Of a stretch of 64,000 bases of DNA, positions 37,651-49,195 are shown piece after piece. Numbering within the stretch: position 1 is the stretch's first letter; each line of letters starts with the position of its first letter. The position numbers and the translations under genes were made by a program. Location: assembly GCF_014839805.1 (NCBI RefSeq), contig NC_051142.1, forward strand, positions 20,368,589-20,432,588, given 5' to 3'. This DNA is from Manduca sexta (taxonomy: Eukaryota; Arthropoda; Insecta; Lepidoptera; Sphingidae). The notes beneath the pieces are model-generated. The model had not been told where the DNA came from, ran no database searches, and saw only the letters and a list, made by a program, of their open reading frames with translations.

Positions 37651-38005
37651 ATACGTGCAAGTGAAACGAATCGATAAGGTTTTAATAGACGTGTTTACGT
37701 ATGCCAATATCCGTCTTAGTATTGGTAATGCTGTCTATTTCTGTCACCAAACTTGTTATTTTGAGAGAGAATAATAATAGGTATTGAAATCTGTTTGAGT
37801 AAGCCTAAGTACTGATGTCTTTTTGTCGCCAAGGGGTGCTATGGTGGTGTACTGGTCAAGACTATAATAAGTAAGGCCATTACTTGGCTACTATGAGACA
37901 TATTTCAGCATGATGAGCGCAATGCGATACCACGCTACCCTGTATACAGGGTCATTTTAACATTGCATTAATAAATGAAACCACATCTTCGTCTTTAACT
38001 TTCCT

Positions 38006-38330
38006 TTTTTTTTGGTTGCGCGGAGAAAGTCCCTTATTACTACTGCCCAGCCTTCGTGGGGGGCGACTGAGCGGTTATGCTGGGGTAACCGTGCCTTACG
38101 GCCCGGCGTTGAGCCGCCCGGATTTGATGACGACCTTCGGGCGACCGCCGGGCCGAGGTTCTAACACTATGTACTAACTAACCTACGCACGGCCTACCAG
38201 CTAAAACTCCGCGGTGGCCCTCTTCGACGCATTAGAGACGGCTGCGGGCTTCTTCTGACAAAAGTGTCTAAGTCTTCGTCCGCAGTCGCCCCTGCATCCT
38301 CGTCTTTACCTCTGCTAAACTCGTGCCAAA
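38006..38330 (-). repeat. GC-rich non-LTR retrotransposon 3' end
   Basis: On the minus strand a GC-rich stretch (GCCGGGCCGTAAGGCACGG, TCCGCGCAACC) ends in a poly-A run (TTTTTTTTT at 38009). High GC and CpG contrast sharply with flanks. No reading frame long enough to name the family. Confidence 0.5.
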
Positions 38331-38775
38331 AACATCCATGAATATCGAATGTATTCACCAAAAGTTCAAGTTTCCTTTTTTTTATAATTTTGTACTTTAG
38401 TGCGAATATAGCGTGTGCGTGAGTATTTCTGACTAAAAGCGTGATGTTGCAGCTGCGACATTTTTCTATAGTAGTAGTGTTAGGCCGCGTAAAAAAAATT
38501 TCTATTATTATTTATTTTGTTCGAATCTTACCCTGTTTTACATCTATAGTTTGAGTAACTAATTGTAGAATGTTATTTTCAAGAAGCTTTGTATGTAGTT
38601 TCCTTTAGTAAAGCAAAAATAACCCTGTGTTTTCTGTATGGTGTTGCTACTGTTTACGGTTTGTCGCTTATCAGACAGACAATTCGTACGTTTAATCATT
38701 GAGTTTAATAAGAACAAATGTTTTAACATTTACACGTTTTGTTATAGTTTGTTTCTCAAAGAAATTTAATTTTGC

Positions 38776-38940
38776 TGGTGGTATTTTATATCCGCCCGGA
38801 TAGCGACCACCGTACACAAGGTGTTAAAACCCGCCATATTGGCCTACGTAAGGGTGTCACGTTCTGAGATCAGCCTGTGCATATCCGGTTCCAGCAGGCC
38901 GGCAAAATTGTGTCGACTACCGAGGGATAATCATCTAATT
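38776..38940 (-). repeat. Family D copy, minus
   Basis: ATATCCGCCCGGATAGCGACC, GGGTGTCACGTTCTGAGATC and GATAATCATC are the inverse of the 10930 copy. Confidence 0.75.
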
Positions 38941-38984
38941 GATTTTAATTACCAACAAAGAAAGGGGGTGTGTAGATGAGGTTA

Positions 38985-39148
38985 CAGTGGCGAAGGGTCC
39001 ATATAACTCGATTCCAGCCGGCTTCCCTTTCATAACTTATATGTCAAATCTGATTGTCATTAAAACGATTTGCAGACTGCATCCACGCATATTAGTACCT
39101 ATATGTTGTTTCGGGTTAATTTTCGGAAAACTTCACCCTTCGCCACTG
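38985..39148. mobile_element. hAT-type MITE, copy 2
   Basis: Exact 14-bp inverted ends CAGTGGCGAAGGGT. Flanks TGAGGTTA and TGAGATAA agree at six of eight positions, as for an old hAT target duplication. Inner sequence matches the copy at 11096 in opposite orientation. Confidence 0.8.
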
Positions 39149-40001
39149 TGAGATAAGACTTAAGAATGTGCAGTAATAACTTATGTTTATATGAAAATGA
39201 CGAAGCTATGACGAGTTAAAATTTTCACAAATCCTGCATAAAGAAACTACCCATTTTTTAGGGATAATTTTGTGACTTCGTGTTTTTGAGTTTCGTTTTT
39301 CAAATAAATGTTCAGTAATGACAGCAGATAATCCTATTTTTTAATTATAATTAAAAACTACAGCACCGTCACGCTATGATGGTCGTTTTGACGTTTGTCT
39401 GTTCATCAAGTTTCGTATTAATTCATAACTACGTTGAAGGTGCTAATTACTGTAAATTATTGTCAGTAATGACGTGCAATAAAATTTATGAAATGTATCA
39501 TTTTAGGACACAAATTGCCATGTTTTTCGGAATAACAAAACATCTTACACAATCGTCACTTTAGGATCGCTGGCCAGCACAATTTCTACTTCCAGCAAAC
39601 TCGCGTAGTAAAATATAGACCATTCATATTCGGTTCATTGAAATATATTAAGTAAACATTTTCATCATCGATTTATTATAACTTTTTATTCAATTACCTT
39701 TTGCAATACTAGTAATAAATCAAAAAACTTATAGATGCATGGTTTGCCGTCTCATTAGTCAATAGTCCCCAACCGAGAACAGAGCCAGCACGTATCGCGT
39801 GTCACCCCGAGCATCAAACCCTAAACGTATTTACAGAACTAAATTTACATCATCACGCGACCTAAACGATTGTTTGCTTCGGGTAAAGGTCGTCAGCGAT
39901 CGCTGCTCACCCCCCATTTGGCGCCGCGTGAACGTAATTGCTACCGTGGGAAGGTATGGACAGGTTGAAATTGTTTATCAAGCTAATTATTTGAATTATT
40001 T
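39149..40001. other. Gene-free stretch
   Basis: Open frames at 39376 and 39799 (+) have no motif. A GC-richer patch at 39880-39950 could be a first exon for the ORF that follows (AGG|GTATGG donor-like). Confidence 0.3.
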
Positions 40002-40289
40002 TAATTAGGAATCATAATTAAACTGAAAATATTCTTGTTATTCATTATGATTGTGTTTGAAGGCACATTTGGAATGTTTTCAACATACATACAAAGTCAA
40101 AATAACGTGTCTAATCCTAGAAGGGTAGACAGATTCGCAACTATACCCATGATGTCCGACTATCATTTTCCGTCTCAAAATATCGTAGACAATCCTATCG
40201 CTATTCAAGACATCGAGGAATCGAATCAATTCCAACCAGCACAAATACAATCAAAATTGATAATAGACATAATCGAACCTAGAACCTGA
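40002..40289 (+). CDS. Candidate small secreted protein, partial 5' end
   Basis: After a TTTTAATTAG acceptor at 40008 a frame runs to TGA: IIKLKIFLLFIMIVFEGTFG, a signal-peptide-like segment, then a polar stretch of about 65 residues with RFATIPMMSDYHFP and IAIQDIEESNQFQPAQ. Codon mix looks coding-like and the frame ends well outside repeats. No homologue recognised. The start codon would be in an unseen upstream exon or is the ATG at 40047. Confidence 0.35.
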
Positions 40290-40499
40290 CGCTTTACTAG
40301 ACTCAAGCGACAGGCGACGTAGCAAACAGGAGCTCCCTTCCCTAGGGTCACAGTCCACACTGACCCATTGGTACAATCACTTTCAATAAGACGGATACAC
40401 GCATTACGGGCCGTGGGACTGGACGCCCGTCGATCAATAGCAGTGTGTGTGCGGATTTAGCTGCTACGGGGCGGTTTTTGATAGAAAATATTATTTCCT

Positions 40500-40765
40500 C
40501 GGTGCCTCGACTGCCTCGGTTGCGTAGTTGCACTGCATGCGTAGTACAACAGCGCTCTGAGGACCTGAGTACGAATTCCGCGTCGTGTAGTGATATTTGG
40601 GTTTTTCTGCTCAGTATCAGCCCGGAGTCTGGAATTTGTGCCCGATATGGCAATAGGTTCGCCCCCTATCACATCATGGGACGGAACACACTTGGTGTAA
40701 AGTGAGTGCCGTGGTAGCGCCTCGGCATACCCCTTCAGGGATAAATGCGTGAGGTGTGTCAACAT
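40500..40765 (+). mobile_element. SINE-like element family B, plus orientation
   Basis: TCGGTTGCGTAGTTGCACTG (A-box-like), GAGGACCTGAGTACGAATTCC (B-box-like), then GCTCAGTATCAGCCCGGAGTC and CATCATGGGACGGAACACAC. The copy at 42640 is its inverse. Confidence 0.7.
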
Positions 40766-40960
40766 TAGACATTAAAATTGCTAGTTAAGCTAAATAAATA
40801 CATGAACAAATTAACGAAAACAATGTTTGATTGTTATTAGGCACCGACTTCAGAATTAGTAACCAGTATATAGGTAATGCTAAATTATTTTTTGGTTATT
40901 AGTGGTTTTTGAAGGCGGTTTAATTTTTTGGTAAAAAGTTTTTATATTGTTTTCTATTGG
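40766..40960. repeat. Dispersed repeat family E
   Basis: ATTAAAATTGCTAGTTAAGC, AATACATGAACAAATTAACG and GGTTATTAGTGG recur in order at 50028. Confidence 0.6.
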
Positions 40961-41147
40961 CGTTAACTGTAGAAAGGCGTCTTGAACACCTGGTATTCTT
41001 AAATTGTTTTTCAGTTTAACCTTAGTCATAATTCCAAGAACCACTGTACAAACTAATGAAGCACTTCAATAGAAGCTTTCAAGTCCATGAAATATTACTA
41101 GACATAGGCAACGCATGAGGATCGCAATTGCTTGAGTCACGGCATCG

Positions 41148-41161
41148 GTTACCATGGTAAC
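41148..41161. promoter_or_regulatory. Second perfect X-box-like palindrome
   Basis: GTTACCATGGTAAC is a fully palindromic RFX-type site. No convincing ciliary gene adjoins it; a 49-codon frame on the minus strand (41029 to 40880) follows but its second half lies in a dispersed repeat. It may be chance or mark an unseen promoter. Confidence 0.35.
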
Positions 41162-41340
41162 GGTTGTTTGCTCGATACCATTGCTTCCTAGAGGGCAGAC
41201 CTTGAAGATCATGTTTATTTTATTTTAAGAACATTTACGGCCTTTCTTATAATCTTTGTATACATCTGTAACAGTTCAATGTTTTGTCTTCTCTTGTTGA
41301 GTGACACTTAACCTCAGAGGAAGGGAGACAGAGCATTGTA

Positions 41341-41860
41341 TCATCATCATCATCATCATCAGCCTATATCTTTGTCCACTGCTGGACATAGGCCTCCTCC
41401 AATATACGCCATTTTACCCTGTCTTCGGCCTGTCGCATCCAGTTCTTACCAGCGACCTTTCGCAGATCGTCACTCCACCTAGCTGGAGGGCGTCCTACAC
41501 TACGTTTGCCGAGCCGTGGTCTCCCACTCAAGAACTCGTTTACCCCATCGGTTATCGGTTCTTCGACAGATATGCCCTGCCCACTGCCACTTCAGTTTGC
41601 TAATCCTGTGTGCTATGTCCGTGACATTGGTTCTCTGACGAATGACCTCGTTACGAAGTTTATCCTTCAGAGAAACTCCGAGCATAGCACGTTCCATAGC
41701 TCGCTGAGCGACTTTGAGCTGGTGGACCAGCCGTACTGTGAGCGTCCACGTTTCGGCACCGTAGGTCATGACAGGTAGGACGCACTGGTTGAAAACCTTC
41801 GTTTTCAGACATTGTGGTAGAAGTGACGAGAAAAACCCGACGCAGTTTGCCAAATGCGGC
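41341..41860 (-). pseudogene. RTE-clade LINE, 3' end of ORF2
   Basis: On the minus strand: KTKVFNQCVLPVMTYGAETW, ERAMLGVSLKDKLRNEVI, THE typical end KLKWQWAGHICRRTDNRWG and a trinucleotide (ATG)n tail (ATCATC.. at 41340 on the plus strand). These are hallmarks of RTE-type reverse transcriptase C-termini in insects. Only the last 150 or so codons remain, and the frame breaks before the usual end. Confidence 0.85.
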
Positions 41861-42049
41861 CCATTGTATAACCGTGACAAACTATACAACGTTATTAGTA
41901 AGGCTCTAAGTTACTTGATTGCTATTATGCTTTGTTGTCTTTATAAATATTGGATACAACAAAAGTAAGAGAGGAACATTACCTCAGGATTACACTCGTC
42001 AGATGTAAAACGTCATCATGCGCAGAAACAACATACTCCAAAAGGTTTC

Positions 42050-42250
42050 CATCAGAGACGGCTAAGAGGAAGGTGAACCGGGCAACCACCCGGGTTTGCG
42101 CTAACAGGGGCCTCGCGCAGTGCCTTAGAGGGCCTTCTTTTTACAATCTTACCGACGAAACTGTTAAAACCGGGGAACATTTCTTCGCCCGGGGTTTCGC
42201 GTCGTTTTTTTTCTTTCGCCTTGGGCTTCGCGTCGTTTAGGGCCGCCATT
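42050..42250. repeat. GC-rich segment with short tandem repeat
   Basis: TTCGCCCGGGGTTTCGCGTCG and TTCGCCTTGGGCTTCGCGTCG follow each other 29 bases apart. Function and family unknown; frames on both strands are open by chance of composition. Confidence 0.4.
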
Positions 42251-42419
42251 GGTTTCCATTTCAAATATTGTATGGCAATGTACTGACCTCGTCATCCTAA
42301 GTCACCAGTATAGGAGGGGTGAGCTACGTATCAAATAGCGGAAACTCGCCCCCCCTTCGACACCCTAAGGGAACCACATTAAAAAATTCTACTAGTTTTA
42401 TTTTAAGAAATTGTGAACA

Positions 42420-42617
42420 AAAAAAAAAGTGTCACCAGTATTTAAGCACGCAGGAAATTTGTTATTACACGTCGCAATGTTCTTGAAATTGGAACGTGAA
42501 GTGCACACCAATGCTAGCCAGGTACTGGGTGTTATAAAGTTCTGGCTTAAGTTGTCGAGCGATACAGTCACATGCAGTGCAAGAATTCTGGATGAGGTTA
42601 ATGAGATAAAAAAATAA
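42420..42617 (+). other. Orphan open frame
   Basis: A frame reading FKHAGNLLLHVAMFLKLERE then LDEVNEIKK ends at TAA beside an AATAAA-like tail. It has amphipathic, coding-like composition but no start other than an internal ATG (42480) and no recognised family. Could be a processed gene piece. Confidence 0.25.
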
Positions 42618-42639
42618 ATGACGTATATAATTGTGTGGA

Positions 42640-42905
42640 AAGGTCTACACACTCATGCACATCACGCATTTTTCACTGAAGGAGTATGCAGAGGCGCACC
42701 AGGTTACCCACTTTTTCCAAGTGTGTTCCGTCCCATGATGTGATAGGGGGCGAACTTTTGTTAAGTATATCGGACACAAATTCCGGACTCCGGACTGATA
42801 CTGAGCAAAAAACCCAAATATCACTTTGCCCGACCCGCGATTCGAACCCAGGACCTCAGAGCCTTGCCGTATCGCGCATGTAGTACAACTACGCCACTGA
42901 GACAG
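42640..42905 (-). mobile_element. SINE-like element family B, minus orientation
   Basis: GCAGAGGCGCACCAGG, GTTCCGTCCCATGATGTG, CGGACTGATACTGAGC and CGATTCGAACCCAGG are the inverse of the 40500 copy. Confidence 0.75.
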
Positions 42906-43329
42906 TCCAAATGTTTATTTACTGAATAAATTATTGATTTAATTCGATTTGATACATATATGAGTAGTTACGTGGCCTTTACCACTTGGCGATCAATATA
43001 ATCGTGTTATCCTTCATTGTATTAATTTCAGATTAAAGTAAATAAAGCCATGGTACAATAATTTCCTACTGTCAAAGGAATGATAAATTCCTATTATGAC
43101 CTGCAAAGTTACGAATAAACTACACAAGTCTAATAAATCATCTATTATTGTCTAATAACCATTGTTTCGAGTCTGAACCTAAAATTCAGAGTCCGCACTA
43201 GGTATGTTTCCCTACTCATCTGAAATATTAAAAATAAAAAATATTTCAATATAATGTATTGAAAAGTACTCATAACAATTCTTTCTATGAATCCTTAAAC
43301 TGAAGATTGTTGAAGGTATATTGATCAAA

Positions 43330-43450
43330 CAGCCTAGCAGTGAGGGGCGGGACCAACCCCTACGGGCGCAGGCGACCAATCAGGGGAGGTTTCGTAAATT
43401 ACAAACGCGTGCCGCCGTTTGACGGTCCAAAATTGACGTACAGCAGCAGA
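43330..43450. promoter_or_regulatory. GC-box/CCAAT-rich patch
   Basis: GAGGGGCGGGACCAACCCC and GACCAATCAGGGG in otherwise AT-rich DNA look like a promoter, but no exon follows on either strand. Confidence 0.2.
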
Positions 43451-44290
43451 AGTTATATACAGCGTGATTAATTTTTAAGTTTTTTTTTTTTGTATCTTTA
43501 ATTGATTTTTTTTTGTGCTTTATATTTTGAATAATGATTTCTTATGTTTACGCGAATGTTAGACATTAAAATTAAAACTTTTTTTTTAAATAGTTTAATG
43601 TTGATATTTTGTTCATGTTAATTAGCAGTTAATTTTCTTTTTTCTTTTGATCGCGTACATGTAACTTATTTATGTTTATACAGATGAATAAACGCTTAGA
43701 AACATGGGAATTAGTATAGGAAAACGCAGAAACCATCCAACGGTTTCGGATGAAACTTAGTACTCACATAGACTTATGATTTTTCAAAAAATGACAAACT
43801 AGTTCTTTTTTCCAGAAATGGCCTTTCACGTCCTTGATGCTGCAAGAAGATCTTAGTTCAACATAACCTCTTTCGTTTGGAGTTGTTTAAAAATATAAGA
43901 ACTCAGCTGAACTCTGTTGTACAGTGCCAGTAACTGATCAACTGTAATTACTTAATAATATTATAAATGATTAATTACCTGCATTGCAATTACCCAACAT
44001 TAATAATACTGCACTATACTACTTGACATGAACATTATAGTGCTAATCCAGTTAGAAATCAAGACATTCAAATATATTTTAGTTATTATCTATCGTATTT
44101 GTAAATAATAATGGTGTTTTCTAAATACCTAATCATCTATTCATAAATCGGAAGTAACAGTACGAATAAAATTAATTAAAGGTTGCGAACAAACAAAATG
44201 TCAAGGTGATCGCGTCCATGTGTCTTTACATGTAAAAAAATTGTAACAGATCGTTGTCTGTACGTTATAGATATTGAAGAAAACATAATA
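43451..44290. other. Gene-free AT-rich stretch
   Basis: Poly-T runs and scattered short frames; nothing recognised. Confidence 0.4.
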
Positions 44291-44538
44291 TGCGGGTCTT
44301 TATTGGAGCAACAAAAGCTAAAACTAAGTTTTTTAGGATTTTGTTTGTCTCTATGTTTGTACACGCATCACGCAAAAACTACCGCATTGAATTCAAAGCA
44401 GTTTTCATCGATGTCTAAGCTAAGAAGCCAAAGGTAAGATTTAAAATATAGGCTCCATTTTATCCCAGGAATTTATAAAGCGAGATATTTCTCCAAAAAA
44501 AAATTTTTCATTCGGGGAGAACCGCGAGCAAAAACTAG
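44290..44538 (+). mobile_element. Helitron-like element
   Basis: Ends GGGGAGAACCGCGAGCAAAAACTAG|T, a decayed Helitron hairpin and CTAG end. The body (GCAAAAACTACCGCATTGAA, TTTATAAAGCGAGATATTTC) is typical non-autonomous filler. Confidence 0.55.
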
Positions 44539-45589
44539 TAGCGGAATATTTTTAGGAGTATTTTGTTAGAAATAAGTGAGGAAAAGTATTTCATAATGAT
44601 TTCTTAAGTTAACGCGAATGTTTAAAATAAAACTACTTCACGTCTTTGTAGCCTTTATGGTGACCACGAAGGCTATAACGCCTTCAAACGTCGGGAGGAA
44701 AAATTTAACAAACTTATTAATATATGTATTGAATTAATAATATATTATGTTATTCTTAGGTTGTTTTCTTGTAACTCCGGCAGTTGTGTTGCGTTTTGGT
44801 GCCATTTTTATGAACCCGTATGAAGTTAGTCATAAGCAACGACGTGAATATTGTTTCGGAGGACGACTGAACGAAAGGAATAATTAACTTCAATTATACC
44901 ATCAAGATTATAATCAGATTCACCATTTAATGTCACGACGTTGTCTTTTTCATGACAGTCCTACATTCTCTTTTAAACACACTCAGGAAGGAATGGAAAC
45001 TCAGAAATCATTTTTACATATAAAGGCATTGACTATTTTTATAACAAGACCGCCTCCGAGCCTAAACCACTGCCATATTTGTGTCGGCTTACTTACAAAT
45101 AAAGCTGTTTCTAACCTTACTATCGCCTAAATCATACAATATATTCACACAAACAAATATACAAAACGGTAATGGTCATTGAACTTTATAACCTTTTTAT
45201 TGTTTTTGTTCAAAAAGCAACAGCCTGTATATCAATGACATCACAACCGAGTCACGACATAACGACGGACCGACACGAATGTTAACGAATTAATATTATT
45301 TTTTTATAATAAACACGCGTCACCCTTTAGTAATTTGCAATTAATGTCAGTTATCGTATCGCATGTTTTCAGATTCTGAAATGTATGGAAATCTGTACTG
45401 TGGAAATTTCGTAAGAATTTCAACTGTATGGTAATTGATAAGTCTATCATTGTTGATGTTCAATTGTAGTAGGCTAATGTGGTGGACTGAAGGCCTTAGC
45501 CTTCCACAATATCGTAGATTAGAGCAGGAAATAAATTTATAACAGGATTTGTAAAATACTCGATTATTTTTTCACTACTCTAAGAGACG

Positions 45590-45735
45590 AGACGAGCTTG
45601 CAGTTCGCCTGATGGTAAGCCATACGACCGCCCATAAACAGTACATACTTTAAATTACAAAATATTGTTTGGTATTCAATGCGCTCGTCATCCTGAGACA
45701 TGACATGTTAAGTCTTATGTTCAGTACTTGTAAAA
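45590..45735 (-). repeat. Dispersed retro-repeat family C, 3' part, minus
   Basis: GACGAGCTTGCAGTTCGCCTG to CCTGAGACATGACATGTTAAG matches the inverted 3' half of family C. Confidence 0.7.
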
Positions 45736-47055
45736 TATCTTTTAAATTTTCAGTCCATCATAATTTTTTCTGCGCAAAACTTCATTAAAGTTAGTTACTT
45801 CGTTAAACTGTAACCTTGGCATTCAGCCTTCAGTCGATGCGACCACGACAACTACGGACTTGCTGCATATTTTTTAGACTAATCATTGACCGCGTCTCCG
45901 TCTCTGGGTAATCTCGAAACGCAGTAATGCGGAAAATTGGATTTGTTTTTATTTCGGTTAAGGTTGTTTTTTGTATAACGTCGTGAAAAGAAAAAATTAG
46001 GTCGGATTTTAAAGGAAGTAAAAAATTCAAGTACGAATAGAATTTAGTATTATATACCAATAGTTTTTAATTGCTAAGGAAAGGAATGGATATCTATATA
46101 GAAGAGGTAAAACATTATAAATTTGCAGCCAGAATATTTGTTTATATAAATGTCAAAGTTGTGAAGAAACCATATTATGTAGTAAGTAACATATGTATAC
46201 TACTCGTATGTAGATTAGACGTTAGATTGACGTTCACCAATGATTACGAAAGGTCCTTAAAAATCGATAATTTAATAATTAATTACAACAAGAAAGTAAA
46301 ACTATCAAATTGTATGAATTGACTAGTGGACGCTAAAAAATACAGAATTATGAAACAAGGACTTTTGAACGAAAATTACCTTTTTCAGGAATAATTTTAT
46401 GACATTGTATTTTTTTTTTGTCAAATATGTGCTCAGCAACGATATCAGACAAGGAGTTTCTTTTATTTCTGGTAATTAAAAAGTAATGGTGTATAGTTCT
46501 TAAGAAATAAAAAATAATTTGTTCGGTAATCATAAAAAATATTTGCTTGCTCTTTAGTTGTTTGTTTCCAGCACGGCATTATTCCATATATACTTTCAGA
46601 ATTAAAAAAATGTATAGATAAGAAAAGTAGTAATTGACTAGAATTCTGCACGTTACGAATATTTTTTTTTATTATTTATAATTTGTTTAGCTAACCACTA
46701 AAAGCGGCATGAATTTCGATTCTATTGAATCATAGTTTTTATGACGTTATTACCAAATTGCTTGGTCTTATTCTATTGAAATATTTGTAATGGATTTAAT
46801 TTAACAGTTATTTATACATAATGTCCCAAGTCCTCACTACAAGTAGAGGCACCACGTAGATTAGCCACTATAATTCTATGGATTTCACAGAGCGGTGATA
46901 CTATTGTATTGGTATAACATACGTTTATACTCTAAACGAGTTGTTTATAACACTATTTATATTTTTTGGTTTTATAACGTTTTTAAAATCAGTATGTAAA
47001 GATTATTATCGATTAGTAACATAATAATGTATTTTTTTATTAAACTTGGACTATT
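45736..47055. other. Gene-free AT-rich stretch
   Basis: A frame at 46071 (+) ending near a perfect GTAAGT (46181) is AT-rich and without motif. No repeat recognised. Confidence 0.35.
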
Positions 47056-47364
47056 TACTGGTGGTAGGTCTGTCATATGTGAGAGTCCGCTTGGGTAAGT
47101 ACCACAGCAATGTTAATTTCTGCTGCCTAGCAGCAGTGTGTTGTCACTGTTGTGTGCCGAATCGAAAAACATTGTAGCCAGTGTAACTACTGGACATAAT
47201 AAGACTTAACATCTCATGTCTCAGGATGAAGGGTGCAGTGGAATACCAAACAATTCTTTGTAATTCAATGTGTTAGATGGAGTTTCTACTGTTTATGGGC
47301 GGTCGTATCGTTTACCATCAGGCAAACGCAAAGCTCGTCTCATCATTCAAAGCAAAAAAAAAAT
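47056..47364 (+). repeat. Dispersed retro-repeat family C, full copy
   Basis: From ACTGGTGGTAGGTCTGTCAT to an A run at 47354; same order of blocks as the copy at 28455. Confidence 0.8.
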
Positions 47365-47857
47365 GGAAACTGGACCATGTTAATATTTACATAGTAATGA
47401 GGTTACACAGAACTTAAAATCAAGGCTGTAAATGCGCATTGTATTGCTCTTATTATAATAACGTATTCAAGTCCTACCCCCAGCAAAACTGCGCCTTACA
47501 TCGGAGCGACATTTTTTTCTTCTATTAACGTTAACAATTATAGCAAGGAGTCTTGGCTTCAGCCTTAACTAGCAAGGAGTCTTAGTGACGGCCTAAGGAG
47601 CTGAATATGCGCATACATAGCACGACGTCTGGAGTCTGCGCAGTCAATCGAAACGTCTTTATTGATGTCTTCCGTCGTAACTCGCACAAAAGATCACTTG
47701 CGAGATCCGGTGGGACGTTAGCTATCAATGTCATGCTTTCCAAACCATTTGCTGGTTGATGACGGACTTTGAACTTGTATATCACGACTTTTGTCCTTTT
47801 GGATAGGCTTTTGTTATCTCATTTCGCCAGTTATTTTACGTCTCTGATAATAGACAA

Positions 47858-47937
47858 TGATTCCACTGCACCTGATGGTGAGTGGAGTGGAATCCAATAG
47901 AATTTCGACTGATGACAGATGATTACCCCCTGATGAC
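47858..47937 (+). repeat. Family D, 5' part only
   Basis: CACCTGATGGTGAGTGGAGTG, CAATAGAATTTCGACTGATG and GATGATTACCCCC. Confidence 0.65.
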
Positions 47938-47953
47938 GTGAAACGCGTTTGCA

Positions 47954-48001
47954 GCTCGTTTTATTTGCGTTTGTATCAATAGAAACGCAAATAAAACGAG
48001 C
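47954..48001. repeat. Perfect 19-bp stem hairpin
   Basis: GCTCGTTTTATTTGCGTTT and its exact complement flank a 10-base loop. Confidence 0.8.
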
Positions 48002-48507
48002 ATTAATTAATCAGCTAATACGCGCTGACGGCGCACAGAGGACGCGCTCATCAAAAACGTGTACAAAGGCCTTTACGTGTTTCCATACTTAAACGAAACA
48101 TTCCGGGAACGCATACAATTCCGATACTGAATACATCGTATCACACATTAGAATCTAAGCATAAATCTATCAAGTTTTTTAACCGAGTTTCGACTTTCAA
48201 GTTCATAATATTCATATCAAAGCGGAAGTAAACTCTCATTAATACGATCTACAGATTTATCTTTTACTCAAACGCATTAGATAAAGACACAGGTGTTCAT
48301 AAAACACATAAACCCACTAATCAGACGTTACCCCCACAATGGCGGTTGTTCTCGCTCGTTTTGCCCATTGTTTAGTCATTTTGCGTGGGAAATAACTTGC
48401 TTAATTACAAAGGAGCGAAATCAAAATGGATGACGGTTGGTATTTGATTTTGAAATTAGAATTTTCTTGGGACATGCGAGCGCGAAGCGTCTTATACACT
48501 TATTTTT

Positions 48508-48834
48508 AGGTTATAGCTTAAGGTCCATTTTCATACAATTTGTTTCACCTTTAATCTGGGTAACTAAACAAGTATTGACAAGTAAAGAATTTAAATTCAC
48601 GTCTAGTTAGTGATTAGTTCTCGCAGTTGAAAGAAAAACGTAAAAATAATTAATATGCATGGATATTTCGGCCTTTAAAATTTAATATGACGAAATTTTT
48701 ACGTTTTTCTTTCAACTGCGAGAACTAATCACTAACTAGACGTGAATTTAAATTCTTTACTTGTCAATACTTGTTTAGTTACCCAGATTAAAGGTGAAAC
48801 AAAATGTATGAAAATGGACCTTAAGCTATAACCT
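48508..48834. mobile_element. Near-perfect long palindrome (foldback element)
   Basis: Two 140-bp arms (48508-48647 and 48695-48834) are inverted copies that differ at about one base; both ends read AGGTTATAGCTTAAGGTCC. The loop is 47 bases. No coding capacity. A transcript would fold into a long double-stranded hairpin. Confidence 0.9.
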
Positions 48835-49017
48835 TAAATAAAAAATAAATATAATTTTATTATTCGACTCATTATTTTAATGTTGGGTCGATTTTAGTCG
48901 TAGATGAGTCAACCTAAAAGAGTGTCAGTTTTTCAAACTTTATATACCTAAATGACGCTTGATGCAACTAATCAACTAACCAATATTAAACAATCCCAAT
49001 TCCCGACCTACTTCTTG

Positions 49018-49195
49018 ATCGATCGTAAAAATGGACCAATCATAATAAATTATTTTTTGACATGCTTACAAGACCAACCATAATAAAGTACTCGTATATT
49101 TTGACATGCTTACAAAGTACTTATTTTGATGGTTTGATATCTTGGTTGGAGCGAAGTATAAGGTTGCGGTCGTGGATTGAAATCGGCTGTGAGGC
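49018..49195. mobile_element. MITE family M, copy 3
   Basis: CGATCGTAAAAATGGACCAATC and TTTTTTGACATGCTTACAAG match copies at 7225 and 9140. The TTTTGACATGCTTACAA part is duplicated about 50 bases on. Confidence 0.6.

Noticed and set aside
40880..41029. 49-codon minus frame just beyond the X-box at 41148, first thought to be a micro-protein gene.
   Set aside because: Its second half lies in dispersed repeat family E (also at 50028), so the frame is probably chance.
41148..41161. Restriction-like palindrome taken as structural repeat only.
   Set aside because: It matches the RFX site better, so it was listed as a regulatory candidate instead.
41301..41778. Plus-strand frames over the LINE.
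   Set aside because: Antisense shadows of the RTE reverse-transcriptase end.
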